A stretch of 64,000 nucleotides of DNA, taken from the NCBI GenBank assembly GCA_963575745.1, contig CAUYUJ010002723.1:22502-86501 (forward strand), read 5' to 3'. How positions within the stretch are numbered: the stretch's first letter is position 1; every line of letters starts with the position of its first letter. Under the pieces are notes generated by a model. The model searched no databases and was not told where the DNA came from. It saw nothing but the letters and a program-made list of their open reading frames with translations. This stretch comes from Prorocentrum cordatum (taxonomy: Eukaryota; Sar; Dinophyceae; Prorocentrales; Prorocentraceae). A program made the position numbers and the translations under genes. Shown in pieces: positions 42,030 through 53,246 of the stretch.

Positions 42030-42590
42030 CACACAACGCACACCACACAACACGCAACTCACAACGCACAACACATACCACACCATACACAATACACAAT
42101 GTTCAACACAGGACACACAACGCAAAACACACACACATCACACAACGCACACTGCACACAGCACACAACAAACAACACACGCCACGCACGCACGCACGCA
42201 CACGCGCACGCACGCGGACACATCCATTCACCCATGCACGCAGACCCACGCACCCACACCCACGCCCACACTCCGACACTCCCACACCCACGCACACGCA
42301 CCCACGCACACACCAACACCCGCACACCCACGCCAACACACCCACCAGCGCACACCCACACCGCGCCCCCGCCAACACCCACGCCCACGCCCACACCCAC
42401 GTCCGCACCCGCGCCCACACGCACACGCACACGCACGCGCACACACGCGCGCGCACACGCACACGAACGCGCACACCCACATGCACACGCACACGCACAC
42501 GCACCCGCGCACGCACACGCGCACGCACGCGCGCACGCACGCGCACGCGCGCACTCACGCGCACGCGCGCACGCCGATAGGGATGCCATT
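42030..42590. repeat. CACACG/CACGCA microsatellite
   Basis: CA-rich to about 42200, then CACGCA/CGCACA hexamer-like repeats. Open frames are Thr/His/Ala repeats. Confidence 0.9.
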
Positions 42591-42629
42591 CCCTTGCTTC
42601 ACCCGCCCTGAAGGAGCGCCTTCGCATCG

Positions 42630-42980
42630 AAGGACGAGGAGGAGGAGGAGGAGGAGGAGGAGGAGGAGGAGGAGGAGGGGGGCCTTTAGAGCCGCTAGCA
42701 GCGCCAGGGAGAAGAGGGGCACAAGGAGTACAAAAAGGACGGGGAAGGAGAGGATAAGAAGGAAGAGGGGAGGGGCTTCAGAGCTTTCATCAGCGTCAGG
42801 GTGGGAGGAGGAGCAGCATGAGGAGGAGGAAGGGTAAGAGAGGAAGAGAGAGAGAGAGAGAGATGGAGTAAAAAAGAAGAGGTCGAACAACTGCGGCCGA
42901 GACTTGGAAATAAGGAGAGAGAGAGAGAGAATAGGCGAGAGAGAGAGAGATAGAGAGAAAGAAACAGAAACAGGAGGGAC
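42630..42980. repeat. (GGA)n and (GA)n tracts
   Basis: GGA triplets at 42636-42678. GA-rich runs at 42845-42970 with short unique spacers. Confidence 0.85.
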
Positions 42981-43116
42981 AGAGACAGAGAGACAGTCCC
43001 ACTCCCGCCGCCCTCGTTCGCACGCGCCACGCGCGCGTCGCACGCGGTCGGCGGGCCCTTTTGCGCCCCCCCGTCCCTCCCGCTTCGAGAGGCGCCGGCT
43101 GTCACGAGGGGGGGCG

Positions 43117-43257
43117 GCACCGCGCTGCAGCGCTGGCCCCTGGACCTCGGCGAGCACTGCCTGGCGGCCGCGGTGCACCCGGGCTTCGTCGCCGCCGTGG
43201 AGGCGGCGAGGCCGAGCCAGGCGCGGGCGCTTCAGAGAGTCCGGGGGCGCCTCGTGC
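43117..43257 (+). CDS. Possible host exon
   Basis: One frame gives a helical, non-repetitive stretch (TALQRWPLDLGEHCLAAAVHPGFVAAVEAARPSQARALQRVRG) quite unlike the surrounding low complexity. It has no recognisable domain and no clear splice sites. Could be an exon or a gene fragment. Confidence 0.25.
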
Positions 43258-43269
43258 TCAGAGGTCCTC

Positions 43270-44090
43270 GCGCGTCTTCGCTGGTTCTTGGAAGCCTCGT
43301 CGCCTCTGGCTGCCCTCCAGGAGCTGCGCCCCCCCGACGGCGTTCCGAGGGTGCCTGGAGCGGCCGCCCAGTGGCTGCCAGTGGTCCGATGCATGGCCCG
43401 AGACACCAGTTCGGAGGGAGGGGTACACATTGTTCATGTCTCATTCTTCGAGCGTTTTTTGGTCTTTTGGGGGGGCCAAGAGCCTTTCATTTCTCATTGT
43501 TCTAGCCTGTGCCTCTTCCTGGCCACTAGGGGGCCAGGAACAATCAGAAACGAACACTATTAGAAATGAGCGCGATTAGAAATGAACGACGTGTAGTCAG
43601 CCAGACGGCTGGCGCGAGGGCTAAGAACAAGCACGGCGTTGGATGGGGTGCCCCTCAGTTCTTTTCCGTCGGGCCCTCCACCTTGGAGTGGTTCCTCACT
43701 CGGGGCATGTCCGTGGGGCCGTCTGCTCTCGGCGAGGGGGGCCATGCTCTTGACCCGCGCTCTTGTGACCTTGTTTCGGCTATACCGATGCCGCTGCTCG
43801 TCGTGGGAGGCCTTCGTCGCCACGGCTGGATTCTCCCCGGGGACCGGGTCAGAGCGTGCCCCAGGAGAGGCTTCGGAGGTAGCCGTAGTGGGTGGCGGAC
43901 GTAGCGCTTCCCCCAGAAAGGGCCTTCGCTGGATCGAGAGGTTGGCGGGGGAGGAGGAGGAGGCACGACCAGATCGAACACGAGTGCGCAGAGCAGCAGC
44001 AAAGACAGGCAAGCAGCAGGAAAAAGGATGAGCGCGCGCAACACGACGGTGAGGAAAATCACCCAGAGGGGAACTGTCTAAGACGAAGCC
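43270..44090. other. Unassigned, with a dispersed-repeat segment
   Basis: 43800-43915 (GGGAGGCCTTCGTCGCCACG, GGCTGGATTC..., GTGGGTGGCGGACGTAG) aligns with 56290-56385. A short GGAGGAGGAGG tract at 43949-43963 may mark the 3' end of the minus-strand LINE. Two GAAATGAGCGCGATTAG-like units repeat at 43541-43590. Confidence 0.4.
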
Positions 44091-44879
44091 AAAATCATGC
44101 ATCGTCAGGAGAGAGAAGTGTGTAGGGCCCCCCCCGCCACTCTCCCGTGACGGGGTCCCTGCACACCCTGAGAGAGCTAAGGTATGTGGCATCTTTGCTG
44201 GATGCAATGCCCTCGCAATGGCCCCAGAGCCTCGACCGAGAGGCCGACGGCTGGGCCCGAGCGGCGCAGCGCAGGCAGAGTGCAAGGGTGGCCCCGGCAA
44301 GGCCGACCTGATGCCCTCGTGAGCTACTGGGCCCGACAGGGCCCTGAGCGTGGAGGGGGACGTCAGGGAGGACGGCATCACGCGAGGCCCAGGACAACTC
44401 CCGCCGCGGACCCCCAGAGTCCCGAGCCTTCATGCAGGGCGGAGGCCCACCAGGGCCGCCAGGGGGGGGTCCCACAAGGGCCGTCGGCCAGGGGCCGAGG
44501 GGCCTTCGGGCGCGGCCCGCCCGAGGACCAGTCCTCGATGACGTCCCCCCCCGACCTGGTGCGCGCACGGGGGGCAGGGGGGGGGCACGGGCTCCGCGGA
44601 GCCTTGGGGGCGGGCGGCCTTGGCCAGCCGTCCCGCCACCTCCTCAAGGTCCTCGTCCCAGTGCTCCTCCTCCATTCTGAACCTCACCCGCTTAAAAACC
44701 AGGAGCCGCTCAAGGCCCTCGGTAGCCAGAGGCGGCGGCTCCCCGTCGCCGGCGGCGGCCCCATCCGGGCCGGCCGCCGCACTGGCCTCGGAGGGGCCCT
44801 CGGCTCCCGCAGACGGCTCCACAGCGCCCAATTCCACGGAGCCCGACGCCACGCGGGAAGCCTCAAGGGAAACGCCTTG

Positions 44880-45154
44880 GCAACCCTACAAACACCCCGC
44901 TTGAGTCTCGAGGCGCCTTTGGCGGAGACCGCGGAGGCGAAGCAACGATCGCAGGACCATTTTTGGCCCCTGCGACGCACCAGGTGCGGGAAGGTGAGGG
45001 CCTCACGGTCAGGCGGCCGCGCCCGCCCTGGGGTGCAGGCTCGAGCGGCCCCTGGCAGCTCAGACCGCAGCTGCTCCCAGCGTCGGGGCAGGGGGGCAGC
45101 GCGGCGCCTGGGCACATGGTCGCGGTCGGGCGGCGCGTCGCCGTCGAAGACCAT
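44880..45154 (-). pseudogene. LINE-4 C-terminal zinc-finger module
   Basis: LTFPHLVRRRGQKWSCDRCF...RLKRGVCRV, an H-x-W-x-CxxC...C pattern often found at the end of dinoflagellate LINE proteins. The frame before it differs from the RNase H frame. Confidence 0.5.
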
Positions 45155-45249
45155 GCGGGAGGACGTGCCGACCCACGCGGCGACCTAGCGCACGTGCTGC
45201 AGGGCATCGGCGCGCGCCTCCATGACGGCTAGAGGGAGGTCGTGGATCC

Positions 45250-45960
45250 TGCGCCCCCGCTTGGCCGCCATGTCGGCCAGGTCGTTGCACCTCCTTTCCC
45301 AGGTGTAATACTTGGAGAGGGCCTTGGTGTACGTCACGCGGATAGTCACGTCCGCATCATCACCAAGGGTCGCCCCACCATGATCGTCCACATAGTGGTC
45401 GTTCCGCTGCCATAGGTCCACATTCTCGCGTCTCGGGGAGCAACACCATCGCCGTCCTCGCTGCAGACCCTCCAGTAGCGTCATGTAGTCGGTGAGTATC
45501 CGCAGCGGGGCCACTCCCACCGCCAATACCTGCAGCACCGCGTACAGCTCAGCACGCCCAGGGAGAGGCCCGAAGGCTGCGCCCAAGCACATGCCGTCCC
45601 CCACCACCACGAAACCACAGCCAGCCCGGTCGGCGACGTCCCAGTGCAGGAGCTTTGTTGCAGGAGCCGTCTGTGAAAACTGAACCCGTCACGCTGAAGC
45701 AGTCCTCGGCCCTGGCACCACGATCATAGCACCAAACACCATTGTCATTGCGAGGTGGAGGGGCTGGCAAGAAAGAGTTGGGATACAACCCGCTCGAGTA
45801 CAGCAGATCACCCGGCACTGTGCGGCGCGCTGCTGCCAACATGGCATCACCCACCGCGTGCTCTCGCACGCCAATGGATGCAGGACAAGCCCAGTCCGTG
45901 TGATGCAACGTCTCACACCCCCCAGGGCAGCACTTACAATGCCCGTCCTCGGCATAAGCA
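45250..45960 (-). pseudogene. LINE-4 zinc knuckle and RNase H
   Basis: CKCC-x5-L-HHTDWAC (about 45942-45885) is a Cys/His knuckle after RT. Then FTDGSC (about 45683-45666), LPGRAELYAVLQVLA (about 45575-45530), LRILTDYMTLLEGLQ (about 45505-45465) and NDLADMAAKRG (about 45281-45249) give the Asp, Glu, Asp, Asp series of RNase H. A frame change lies near 45610. Confidence 0.75.
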
Positions 45961-46215
45961 TACTGCTGCAAACACCGCTGCGAGAAATGACCATCTAGAA
46001 CTGCGGTGCGCAGCGCTGCCCTCGCCACTGGATCCAGCACCCTGCGCTTCGCCTGAGGGCCAGAGTGTAACAAGCCACGGATCGGCGCCAGCCAGGCGCC
46101 TGCCAGGCGCCTGCAGGGTCCTTGTGCGAGGGGCCAGGGATCTCGGGCATGGCGCTGGGCATCGTCGGCCACTGCAGCCAGCCATGCGCCTCGTAGTCTT
46201 TGAGAGGGATCCACT

Positions 46216-48151
46216 TCACCAGCGCTGGGGACACCTCTCTCGGGTCCAGAGTGTCACCGTTCCCCGTGCATGCTTTGAAGGCGAGGAGCATTTCTTGCCC
46301 AGCACCAGCAACGATCGAGCAAAGGCACCAGCAGGGCCACGAACATGCTTCCACCTAACATCGGAGTGTACCGAGGCGACCGTGAGAAACTGAGACCTCC
46401 GCCCCAATTTCACCATTGCAAGGTCCACGTCCCCAGTGTGCATCGTGACCGCCGAGCTGTGCATGTGGCCCACGATGGCGATGGTGGCAGGCTGATGGTC
46501 GGGCGCAGGGTCCAACCGCGAGGCCGCGCAATGCGAGCTCCACGACGGGGTGGCCTGCCACCCCTGCTTCACCGACGAGGTCACGCGCTTGGCGACGCGC
46601 GGGGGGGGGGGGGGGACAATGCCCAAGCCGCAGGTGGTTGCAGGGCCCACTGCAGCGCGCGCGACCTTCCTGCACTTGGCCCCCAGCGCGCTCTGTCTCT
46701 GGAAGTGCCTTGAGCGCTTGGCCACCTCGCGCACCCGACGGCGCAAGACCAGGCCCGTGGACTCCATCCCTGCACCGACCTCCAGGCCCAGGACCTCGAG
46801 CCAGGCCAGCGGCCTGAAGCCGAAACGCCGCAGCTTGGAGGCGACTACCGAGGCGACCTTGGCGTCTGACGCCGCGAGCATGGCCTTGGCCATGGCAACA
46901 GGCAGCCCCAGGTCGATGAGCGCGTCGCACATGCGCTGGATGGCCTCGCGCGCCCTCGGCGGGAGAAACCCACTCTTTGCCATCACCAGCAAAGCCAGAT
47001 CATCGGCAAATCTGTCCAGCGAGAAGGAAAAGCCCGCGCCAGGATGCTGCTCGCGCAGCCGGGTCTCCAACGCGAACTGATCCATGCCCGACACAATCAG
47101 GAGCTGGACCATGGCCATGACAAAACTGCAACCAGGGGTCACCCCCTGCTGGACCACCGCCGCATACGACGTAGCCCGCAGCCACACCAGGCGACGCGGG
47201 GAGCGGCACGTGGCCATGGCAGCGGCGAGCAGCTGCTTCGGGAAGCCGCGCTTGGCTGCCGCGGCCACCAGGCGACGCCAGCACATGCGATCAAAGCACT
47301 TCTCGATGTCCACGATCGCGGTGACTACCCCGTCGTCCGACGCGAGCGACGCCTCAGCACATGGGAGGGCCCGCGCTGCCACGTCCAGGGTGGTCTTGCC
47401 CGTCGCCAGCGCGAAATGGGGCTGGTCGTGCTCGAGTGGCCACGCCCGCAACTGCTGCGCCCGGAGACCAGGCGCGGTAGGCTTGCAGGGGCGCGATGGG
47501 TCGCCATTCTCACTTAGGCTTGGCCAGCAGCACGGTGTGGACGGCCATCATCTGCGTTGGCCACCTGTCCCAGTGCTCGACAGGCCACGGGATGTACACC
47601 AGGAGCGCCATGGTGCCGTTTGCTAGGGTACCGATGGCGCGGGGAGACAGCCGATCAGCTCCATGCCCAGCGTGCCACTTGAAGGCCTTGGCCGCAGCTC
47701 TGACCTGGCCCACCTGCTGCACCGGCAGCGCGGCCTTTGGGGGCCGAAGAATATCGCCCGCGATCCCAGCGGCGCAATCGAAGTCGCCCAGGTGTTTCAT
47801 GCCAAAGCCGTCATCGCCAGCGCCAGCACCTTCCACAGGCTCCAACGTGGGCCCGTCGGAGACGGCCAGCGCGTGGCAGAGGCGGGACCACCCGCCCATC
47901 TGATCATCAGCAGCGCGCGCGGCCTCGACGGCCGCCTCGATCACGTCCGCCAAGTCAGCCCGCGGGCAGCAACCGGGCAGGAAGGCGTCGTCGTCATGCG
48001 GCGGGCCTGTCACTGGCCCAGGGCCAGGCTCGAGCTCGCGGCCGCTGCGTTGGCAGCCCCCAGCGCGACTGACCACTGCGCCTTGAGCCTCGCCCCCCCG
48101 TGCCCCCACGTATCGGATCCGAAACGTGGGCGCTGCGAAGGCAGTCCCCAT
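46216..48151 (-). pseudogene. LINE-4 reverse transcriptase
   Basis: The fingers part in 47510-48151 ends WHAGHGADRLSPRAIGTLANG...LLAKPK. After a frame change near 47512 the palm follows: VDIEKCFDRMCW (motif A), QQGVTPGCSFVMA, RFADDLALL (motif C, about 47018-46992) and LRRFGFRPLAWLEVLGLEVG (thumb side). Both Asp of motif C are kept. A run of 15 G (46601-46615) sits late in the frame. Confidence 0.85.
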
Positions 48152-48849
48152 CGCGACTAACCCTTGGTGCCGGGCACTTCACGGCCCCTGGCCAGGTCCT
48201 CGCGGTGGCTCTCCGAGAAGCGAGCCAGAGCTTGTGGCAATCGTCGCAGGACCCCCGGTGAACCCCCAGTGAGCGGGCCATGTCCAGGTAGCGCATCGGG
48301 GTCACGTCCCTCCAGCAACTGGTGGTCGATCCAGGGGTTGAAGCCACCCTCGTCGCGCTTCAAGATGCCGCGCGCCGTTGGCAAGAGGCCCCTGACAATA
48401 GGACCACCTGGCGACGCTCCAGCGAGTGGAAGGTCTGCTCGGACCTCAGCGAGCAGCGCATCATCAACAGCTTGAGCGAGGCGCCCGGCACGACAGGCGT
48501 CAAGGGGGCGCAGCAGGCCGATCGGCCGCAGAGGTGCCCCCGTCTTGCGCCAGCGGTAGACGACATTGCTCTCCCTACCGCGATAGCGGTCGGCGTCTGT
48601 CACCGAGATGCCGTAGCCCGCGATGCGCTCCTCCTCGGCAGCCCCCATGAACGCCGAGTAGAGACCGTCCAGCCGTACTTGAGCACCATGTGGCGTGGCC
48701 TCGCCCCCAAGGCAGCGTCGCTCTCGATGACCTGCTGCTGGTTGATGCCCGGAGCCGCCGCCGCGTCGCCTTCGGGGGCCACCTTCGGGAAGGGCTCGGG
48801 GCCCGCCAGCATCGGGAACTTGGCCGCCTTGGCGCGCGCATCCAGGCTC

Positions 48850-49445
48850 GTCGCCATCGGGAACTGCGGGGCTGCGGGCCATCCTTGCGCAGGTCGTGGT
48901 TGTGCCGACGATCCTGCGATGGATGGGCCGGCTACCCAGAAGCCGATATTGGAGTAGTTGCCCTGGGCGCTGCGACATGTGCCCAGGTTCAGCCCTCCGC
49001 AGGGCCGCGTCGCGGTCTTCGCGGGGATGAGGCCCAAGAAACCGTCCTCATCCAAGCGGGACGGGTCGCAGTTGAAGTCGCCAGCCATCACGGGGGCCTG
49101 TTCCACCCGCGGAGCGCCGCCCCCGTGTCGAACAGCCTTGCGGCGTTGGCCCCGTTGTCCCACTGGCCCACCTCGACGCAGGCCGACGCAAGGACCAGGC
49201 CACCTCTGATGCCGAAGTCCGCGTGACACGCCACAAGAAAATTTGGCACCGCATCAAAATTGCCTAGCCCAGGCAAGATGGTGACGTTGATGCGCCTCCA
49301 CGCGAAGATGCCCGCGCCTGCCGACGGCGTGCCCGACGCGAGCCGCCTGCAGGGGGACAGCGCCGCATGCCAGCCTTCCCGCGCAGCCCGCCCCTGCGCG
49401 CGACGGGACTCGTCGCCGTCCAGGCGGAGCTCCTGGGCCGCCACC
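48850..49445 (-). pseudogene. LINE-4 APE endonuclease
   Basis: Protein-like pieces in two frames: INVTILPGLGNF, FGIRGGLVLASACVEVGQ (49.3-49.15 kb), then VMAGDFNCDPSRLDEDGFLGL (about 49095-49033) with the catalytic GDFN intact, unlike LINE-1. A frame change near 49100 breaks it. Confidence 0.7.
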
Positions 49446-49569
49446 GCGAGGACGTCCTGGTCGCAGTGCTCCAGGAAGCGGCGGCACGTGCTCCACGACG
49501 ACCCGTTGAAGGTCGCCGCAGCCGCGCTCCGCCTCGCACCGCAGCGCAGCGGCCTCGCGCTCTAGTCGC

Positions 49570-50238
49570 TCATGTCGACCGCGCCGACCCCCCCCCATAC
49601 TGCTGCGGCGGTTCTCTTGTCAGCGGGAAAGGCGGCGGTGGCAGGGGCGGCCGCCGGCGCGGGCGCCGCGGGCGCCATCGTTGCGGCCGCCACGGTGCTG
49701 GCCTGCAGCGCGCTGGCAGCAGGGAAGGCAGCGCGGTGGCCCCCAGGGCGTCGACGCCGCGGCCGCTGGCGACGCGCGCTGGAGCCGCGCTGAGGAGCGC
49801 CTGGAGGCCGACCAGCGCGGCGGCAAGATTCGCCAGGTCGGCCCCCGCTGCTCCGGCGACCGCGCGCCGGGCTGCGACGGTCTCGGCCTCGGGCGCGGCG
49901 ACCTCCTCAGCATAGGCGGCCTGCTGCGCGCGGGGGCGCTCCACGGCGGCCAGTGCCTCAGCCAGGGCGGCCTTTCCCTGAACCGAGCTGGATTTGGCCA
50001 CGTCCAGGCGCTTCTGCTGGGAGAAGAGGAGGCGCTCTGGCGGCTGGGCTCGCCGCTTCGCCGCCTCCAAGGCAGCCAGGTCGCCCCTGGCCAGCGCGAT
50101 GAGCGGGTGGTCCTCCGCGTACTTGAGCCGTTGCAAGGCCAGGGTCCCCTGGCGGGCTCGGGCCACGTCGGGGCTGACGGGCTCGCCAATTGCCGCGTCG
50201 CCAGGAGGGGGGCCGCGGCCGCCGGCGGGAGGGCCCAC
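49570..50238 (-). pseudogene. LINE-4 ORF1 coiled coil
   Basis: A 222-residue frame with a long Ala/Leu/Gln/Glu helix (ARARQGTLALQRLKYAEDHPL, LAALEAAKRRAQPPERLLFSQ, GKAALAEALAAVERPRAQQA) and a Pro/Arg-rich end. This is the usual first module of dinoflagellate LINEs. No ATG-based start is preferred; it may begin further upstream, where other frames show Arg- and Cys-containing sequence. Confidence 0.55.
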
Positions 50239-50724
50239 GCCGAGCGCGGGCTGTCAGACGCGGGGGCGGCCTTGCGCTGGCGCCCTAGCCGCTCGCGACC
50301 GCACTTCCAGCGCAACTCCCGCGACTCGAAGTCGTTGCGGGAGCCGCGCAGCTACGACGCCGAGCAGGCCCAGGCGGGGCCTTGTCCAGCGCCAGCCGCG
50401 GGACGCAGCTGCGAGGGCTGGGCCATGCAGCCGTCGGCGCCGCTGGGCAGATCGCCGCTGTGCCCAGCGAGTCGCCTCCGCGCGGCGTCGCAGCCAAGTG
50501 CGCGCCGCGCGCCAGCGCGGAGGTGCTGCTCGCGTCGGCGTCACGCGGGGGAGCGGGACCTCTCCAGCTCCAGCCCTGCAGCAGCCAGCGCGAAGGCCGT
50601 GAGGCACGAGAAGTGCACCGTCGCCCGCTGAACACGGGCGGGCGGCTGGGGTCGGGGCGCTCCTGGCCTTGGGGAGGGGGTGGGTGGACCACGCCCTTGC
50701 CTCCCCTCGAACCCCAACGTCTGG

Positions 50725-50760
50725 GGGAGGAGGAGGAAGTGGAGGAGGAGGAGGACCAGT
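50725..50760. repeat. Short GGA tract
   Basis: GGAGGAGGAGGAAGTGGAGG on the plus strand near the 5' side of LINE-4. Confidence 0.8.
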
Positions 50761-51187
50761 GGAAACCTCAGAGTCATCAGCGATGTTGGAATTAACCCTC
50801 CCTCCTGGCTCCCTCTTGATAGACCCCACAATGGTTCGTTTCCATTTGGGGAACGTTGGGAGACAACATTTTGAAGATCCTGAAGCGTGCCAAAAACTTG
50901 CTCTCGGGATCGCAACCTGACTGTTGCGTCTTGACGATCCAGAATCGCGCTGGAACGCCATTTTGGGGACTTCGGCACAGTGAATCAATATAACCGCTGC
51001 GCCCGCATAATCTTGAATCCTTCCAACGCATCATGTCTGGCACCCGTGAAACCGCCCTCCATCTGTGAAGCTGCTGTCACCTGTTAAGCTTAAAATCGTA
51101 AGTGCTGAGGAAGTTTCAGGCGAAACGCCCGGCCCGCCCTAAAAACTGGCCCCGGGGTGCGACAGGGAAGAGTCATCTATAAGGAGA
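50761..51187. other. No gene recognised
   Basis: Lower-GC unique sequence. Open frames on both strands without motif. Confidence 0.4.
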
Positions 51188-51240
51188 AAGAATAAACGAG
51201 GAGGAGGAGGAGGAGGAGGAGGAGGAGGAGGAGGAGGAGG
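51188..51240. repeat. (GGA)n tract
   Basis: Nearly perfect GGA triplets. Confidence 0.95.
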
Positions 51241-51299
51241 GCGACCCACCACCACGACGGCTCCCAGGACCCACCACGACGGTCTCTCACGACGTCCCC

Positions 51300-52110
51300 C
51301 GCGTGCGCCTGTTTTCGGCCACCCCAACGCGACCCCCGCGACGGCCCCCGCGACCCCCCGTCCAACGGTCCCCACGACGGCCGCGCCCCGAGTGGCCGCA
51401 TGCCCTGAGAGGGGGCCCACACGGGACTTACCCGGGGAAGCGGCCTCAGGGGCGGCCAGCCAGCCCGCAGCCTGCGCCGATGGCTTCTCGGCAGGATCCC
51501 GAGTGGCCGCATGCCCTGCGAGGAGGCCCGCAGGGGGCACACCCGGGAAGTGGTCATATAGGACAGCTGGGCACCTTCAAAACGCACTCCACGACGGACC
51601 CCGCGACGAACCCCGCGATGGCACCCCACGGCGGACTCCACGACGACTCCCCCTCCTCGTCCTCCCTCCCAGGCGTCTACCCCTCTCGTGAGGGGAGCCG
51701 ATGCCCCCAGCCCCACGTCCCTTCCCTGCCACGCGACCCCGCCCCACGACCCCCGGCCCTGCCCGACGGCCCCCGCGACCCCTTGCTCAAGAGCACCCAC
51801 GACGGCCGCGCCCCGAGTGGCCGCATGCACTGCGAGGGAGCCCGTACGGGGGCATACCCGGGGAAACGGCCATAGGGGCCGCCGGTAAGCCCAAGGCTGG
51901 CGCAGATTGCCCCTCGACGGGCTCCAAATTCCGAGTGGCCGAGTGCCCTGAGAGGGAGCCCGCGGACGGCATACCCGGGGAAACGATCACAGGGACTGCC
52001 CACGACGCTCTTTTGGATCCCCGACCCGACCCACAGAGTGGCCCCGCGACCCTCCACTCAATCCCAACTCCCCCGCGACCCACCACGACGATGAACCCCT
52101 ACGACGGCCA
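51300..52110 (+). repeat. GAGTGGCCGCATGCCCTG repeat, two pairs of units
   Basis: The string GAGTGGCCGCATGCCCTGxGAGGxxGCCCxCAxGGGxxxxACCCGGGGAAxxGxxCAxA occurs at about 51390, 51499, 51816 and 51929, so a two-unit block is itself duplicated about 427 bp apart. GACGGCCCCCGCGACCCC units like those at 228-690 fill the gaps. Confidence 0.8.
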
Positions 52111-52435
52111 CTGCGCGACGGTTCCTGTGACGGCCCCCCGCGACCGCCCCGACGACGGCCCCACGCGACGAGCCCTGCGACGGCCTCTCTCAGCTGTACA
52201 GGCAGCGCTTCCCTCACGGGCTGCTTGGCGGACGACAGCACAGCCGAACCGACGGTCCTCTGGCCCGCGACCCTGCGACGCCCCACGACGGCCTCTACGA
52301 CGGCCTTTGGGCGACGACCTCTGCGACGGCGACCCCCGCGACAAACCCTGGCGACGACCCCAGCGACGGCGACGGCCAAGGCGGGCGCGAAGACGGCCGC
52401 GACTACCACGACAGCCCCCCCCCGCACCACTAGCC

Positions 52436-52861
52436 TTCGCGGACGACGAGCAGGTCAAGGGAACCATCAGCGCCGCCACCCGCCAAGCCGTTGAACGCCA
52501 TTCGCACAAGAACGCGAATCGGCGCATACTCGTCACAGGCCTCGGACGTTACATCGACAGCAAGGCAGTGCACGCCACCTTCAGCCGCTTCGGCAAGACC
52601 TGGACATGCTAGGCCGTCTCCAGCGAGCACGGCTACCCGCTGGGCTACGGTTACGTCTCTTTCGAGACCGAGGAGGCCGCCCGGAAGGCTACCAGCCGCA
52701 CGCAGGGTATACCTTGCGGCAGTGGCATCTTTTGGGCCAAAACCGCCTCCATCCACGATTCGGAGATCGAGCAGCCTGAGCAGTACTACCCTGCGCAGGA
52801 CTGGATTTCGCCCCCACCCCCCACGGCCCCCACGACGGCCACCGCGACCCCTTTGCCCTGA
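52436..52861 (+). pseudogene. RRM (poly(A)-binding-protein-like) fragment with one stop
   Basis: One frame gives FADDEQVKGTISAATRQAVE, then an RNA recognition motif: RNP2 RILVTGL (about 52520-52540), IDSKAVHATFSRFGKTWTC, and RNP1 GYGYVSFE (about 52643-52666), followed by EEAARKA and a Pro/Thr-rich end with TGA at 52859-52861. The pattern IDxKAxxxTFSxFG...GYGxVxFExxEAA is closest to the second RRM of poly(A)-binding proteins. A single TAG at 52610-52612 interrupts it inside the RRM. An AG just before the start could be a splice acceptor. Either a retroposed fragment or an exon of a recently dead gene. Confidence 0.7.
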
Positions 52862-53035
52862 CTGACGGCCCCCCCGCCCCCCGCCCGACGGCCCTCATGA
52901 CGAACGAGATGGTGAGCAAAGAGATACCGGTACGGCTACTCCTCGGACCTCTCCTGGGGTGCGTTCTGACCAGAATCGGGACGAAAACGCAGCCGTGGCG
53001 GCGAGAACTCTCCGGGACGAGCAGCGGTATCGGCA

Positions 53036-53116
53036 GTCGTCGTCGTCGTCGTCGTCGTCGTTTTCGTCCTCGTCGTCATCGCCGTCTTCGTCGTCGCCAT
53101 CGTCGCCGCCACCGTT

Positions 53117-53185
<69 letters not shown>

Positions 53186-53207
53186 GTCGTCGTCGCCGTC
53201 GTCGTCT

Positions 53208-53246
<39 letters not shown>

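Larger units (their letters stand above)
44100..50620 (-). mobile_element. Decayed minus-strand LINE with RNase H (LINE-4)
   Basis: Read from high to low coordinates: coiled-coil ORF1 (50.24-49.57 kb), APE endonuclease (49.45-48.9 kb), reverse transcriptase (48.1-46.2 kb), Cys/His knuckle and RNase H (45.96-45.25 kb), and a further zinc finger (45.1-44.98 kb). Several frameshifts separate the parts. Short GGA tracts lie at 50725-50760 and 43949-43963. Domain order fits an RNase H-bearing APE-type LINE. Ends are approximate. Confidence 0.8.
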
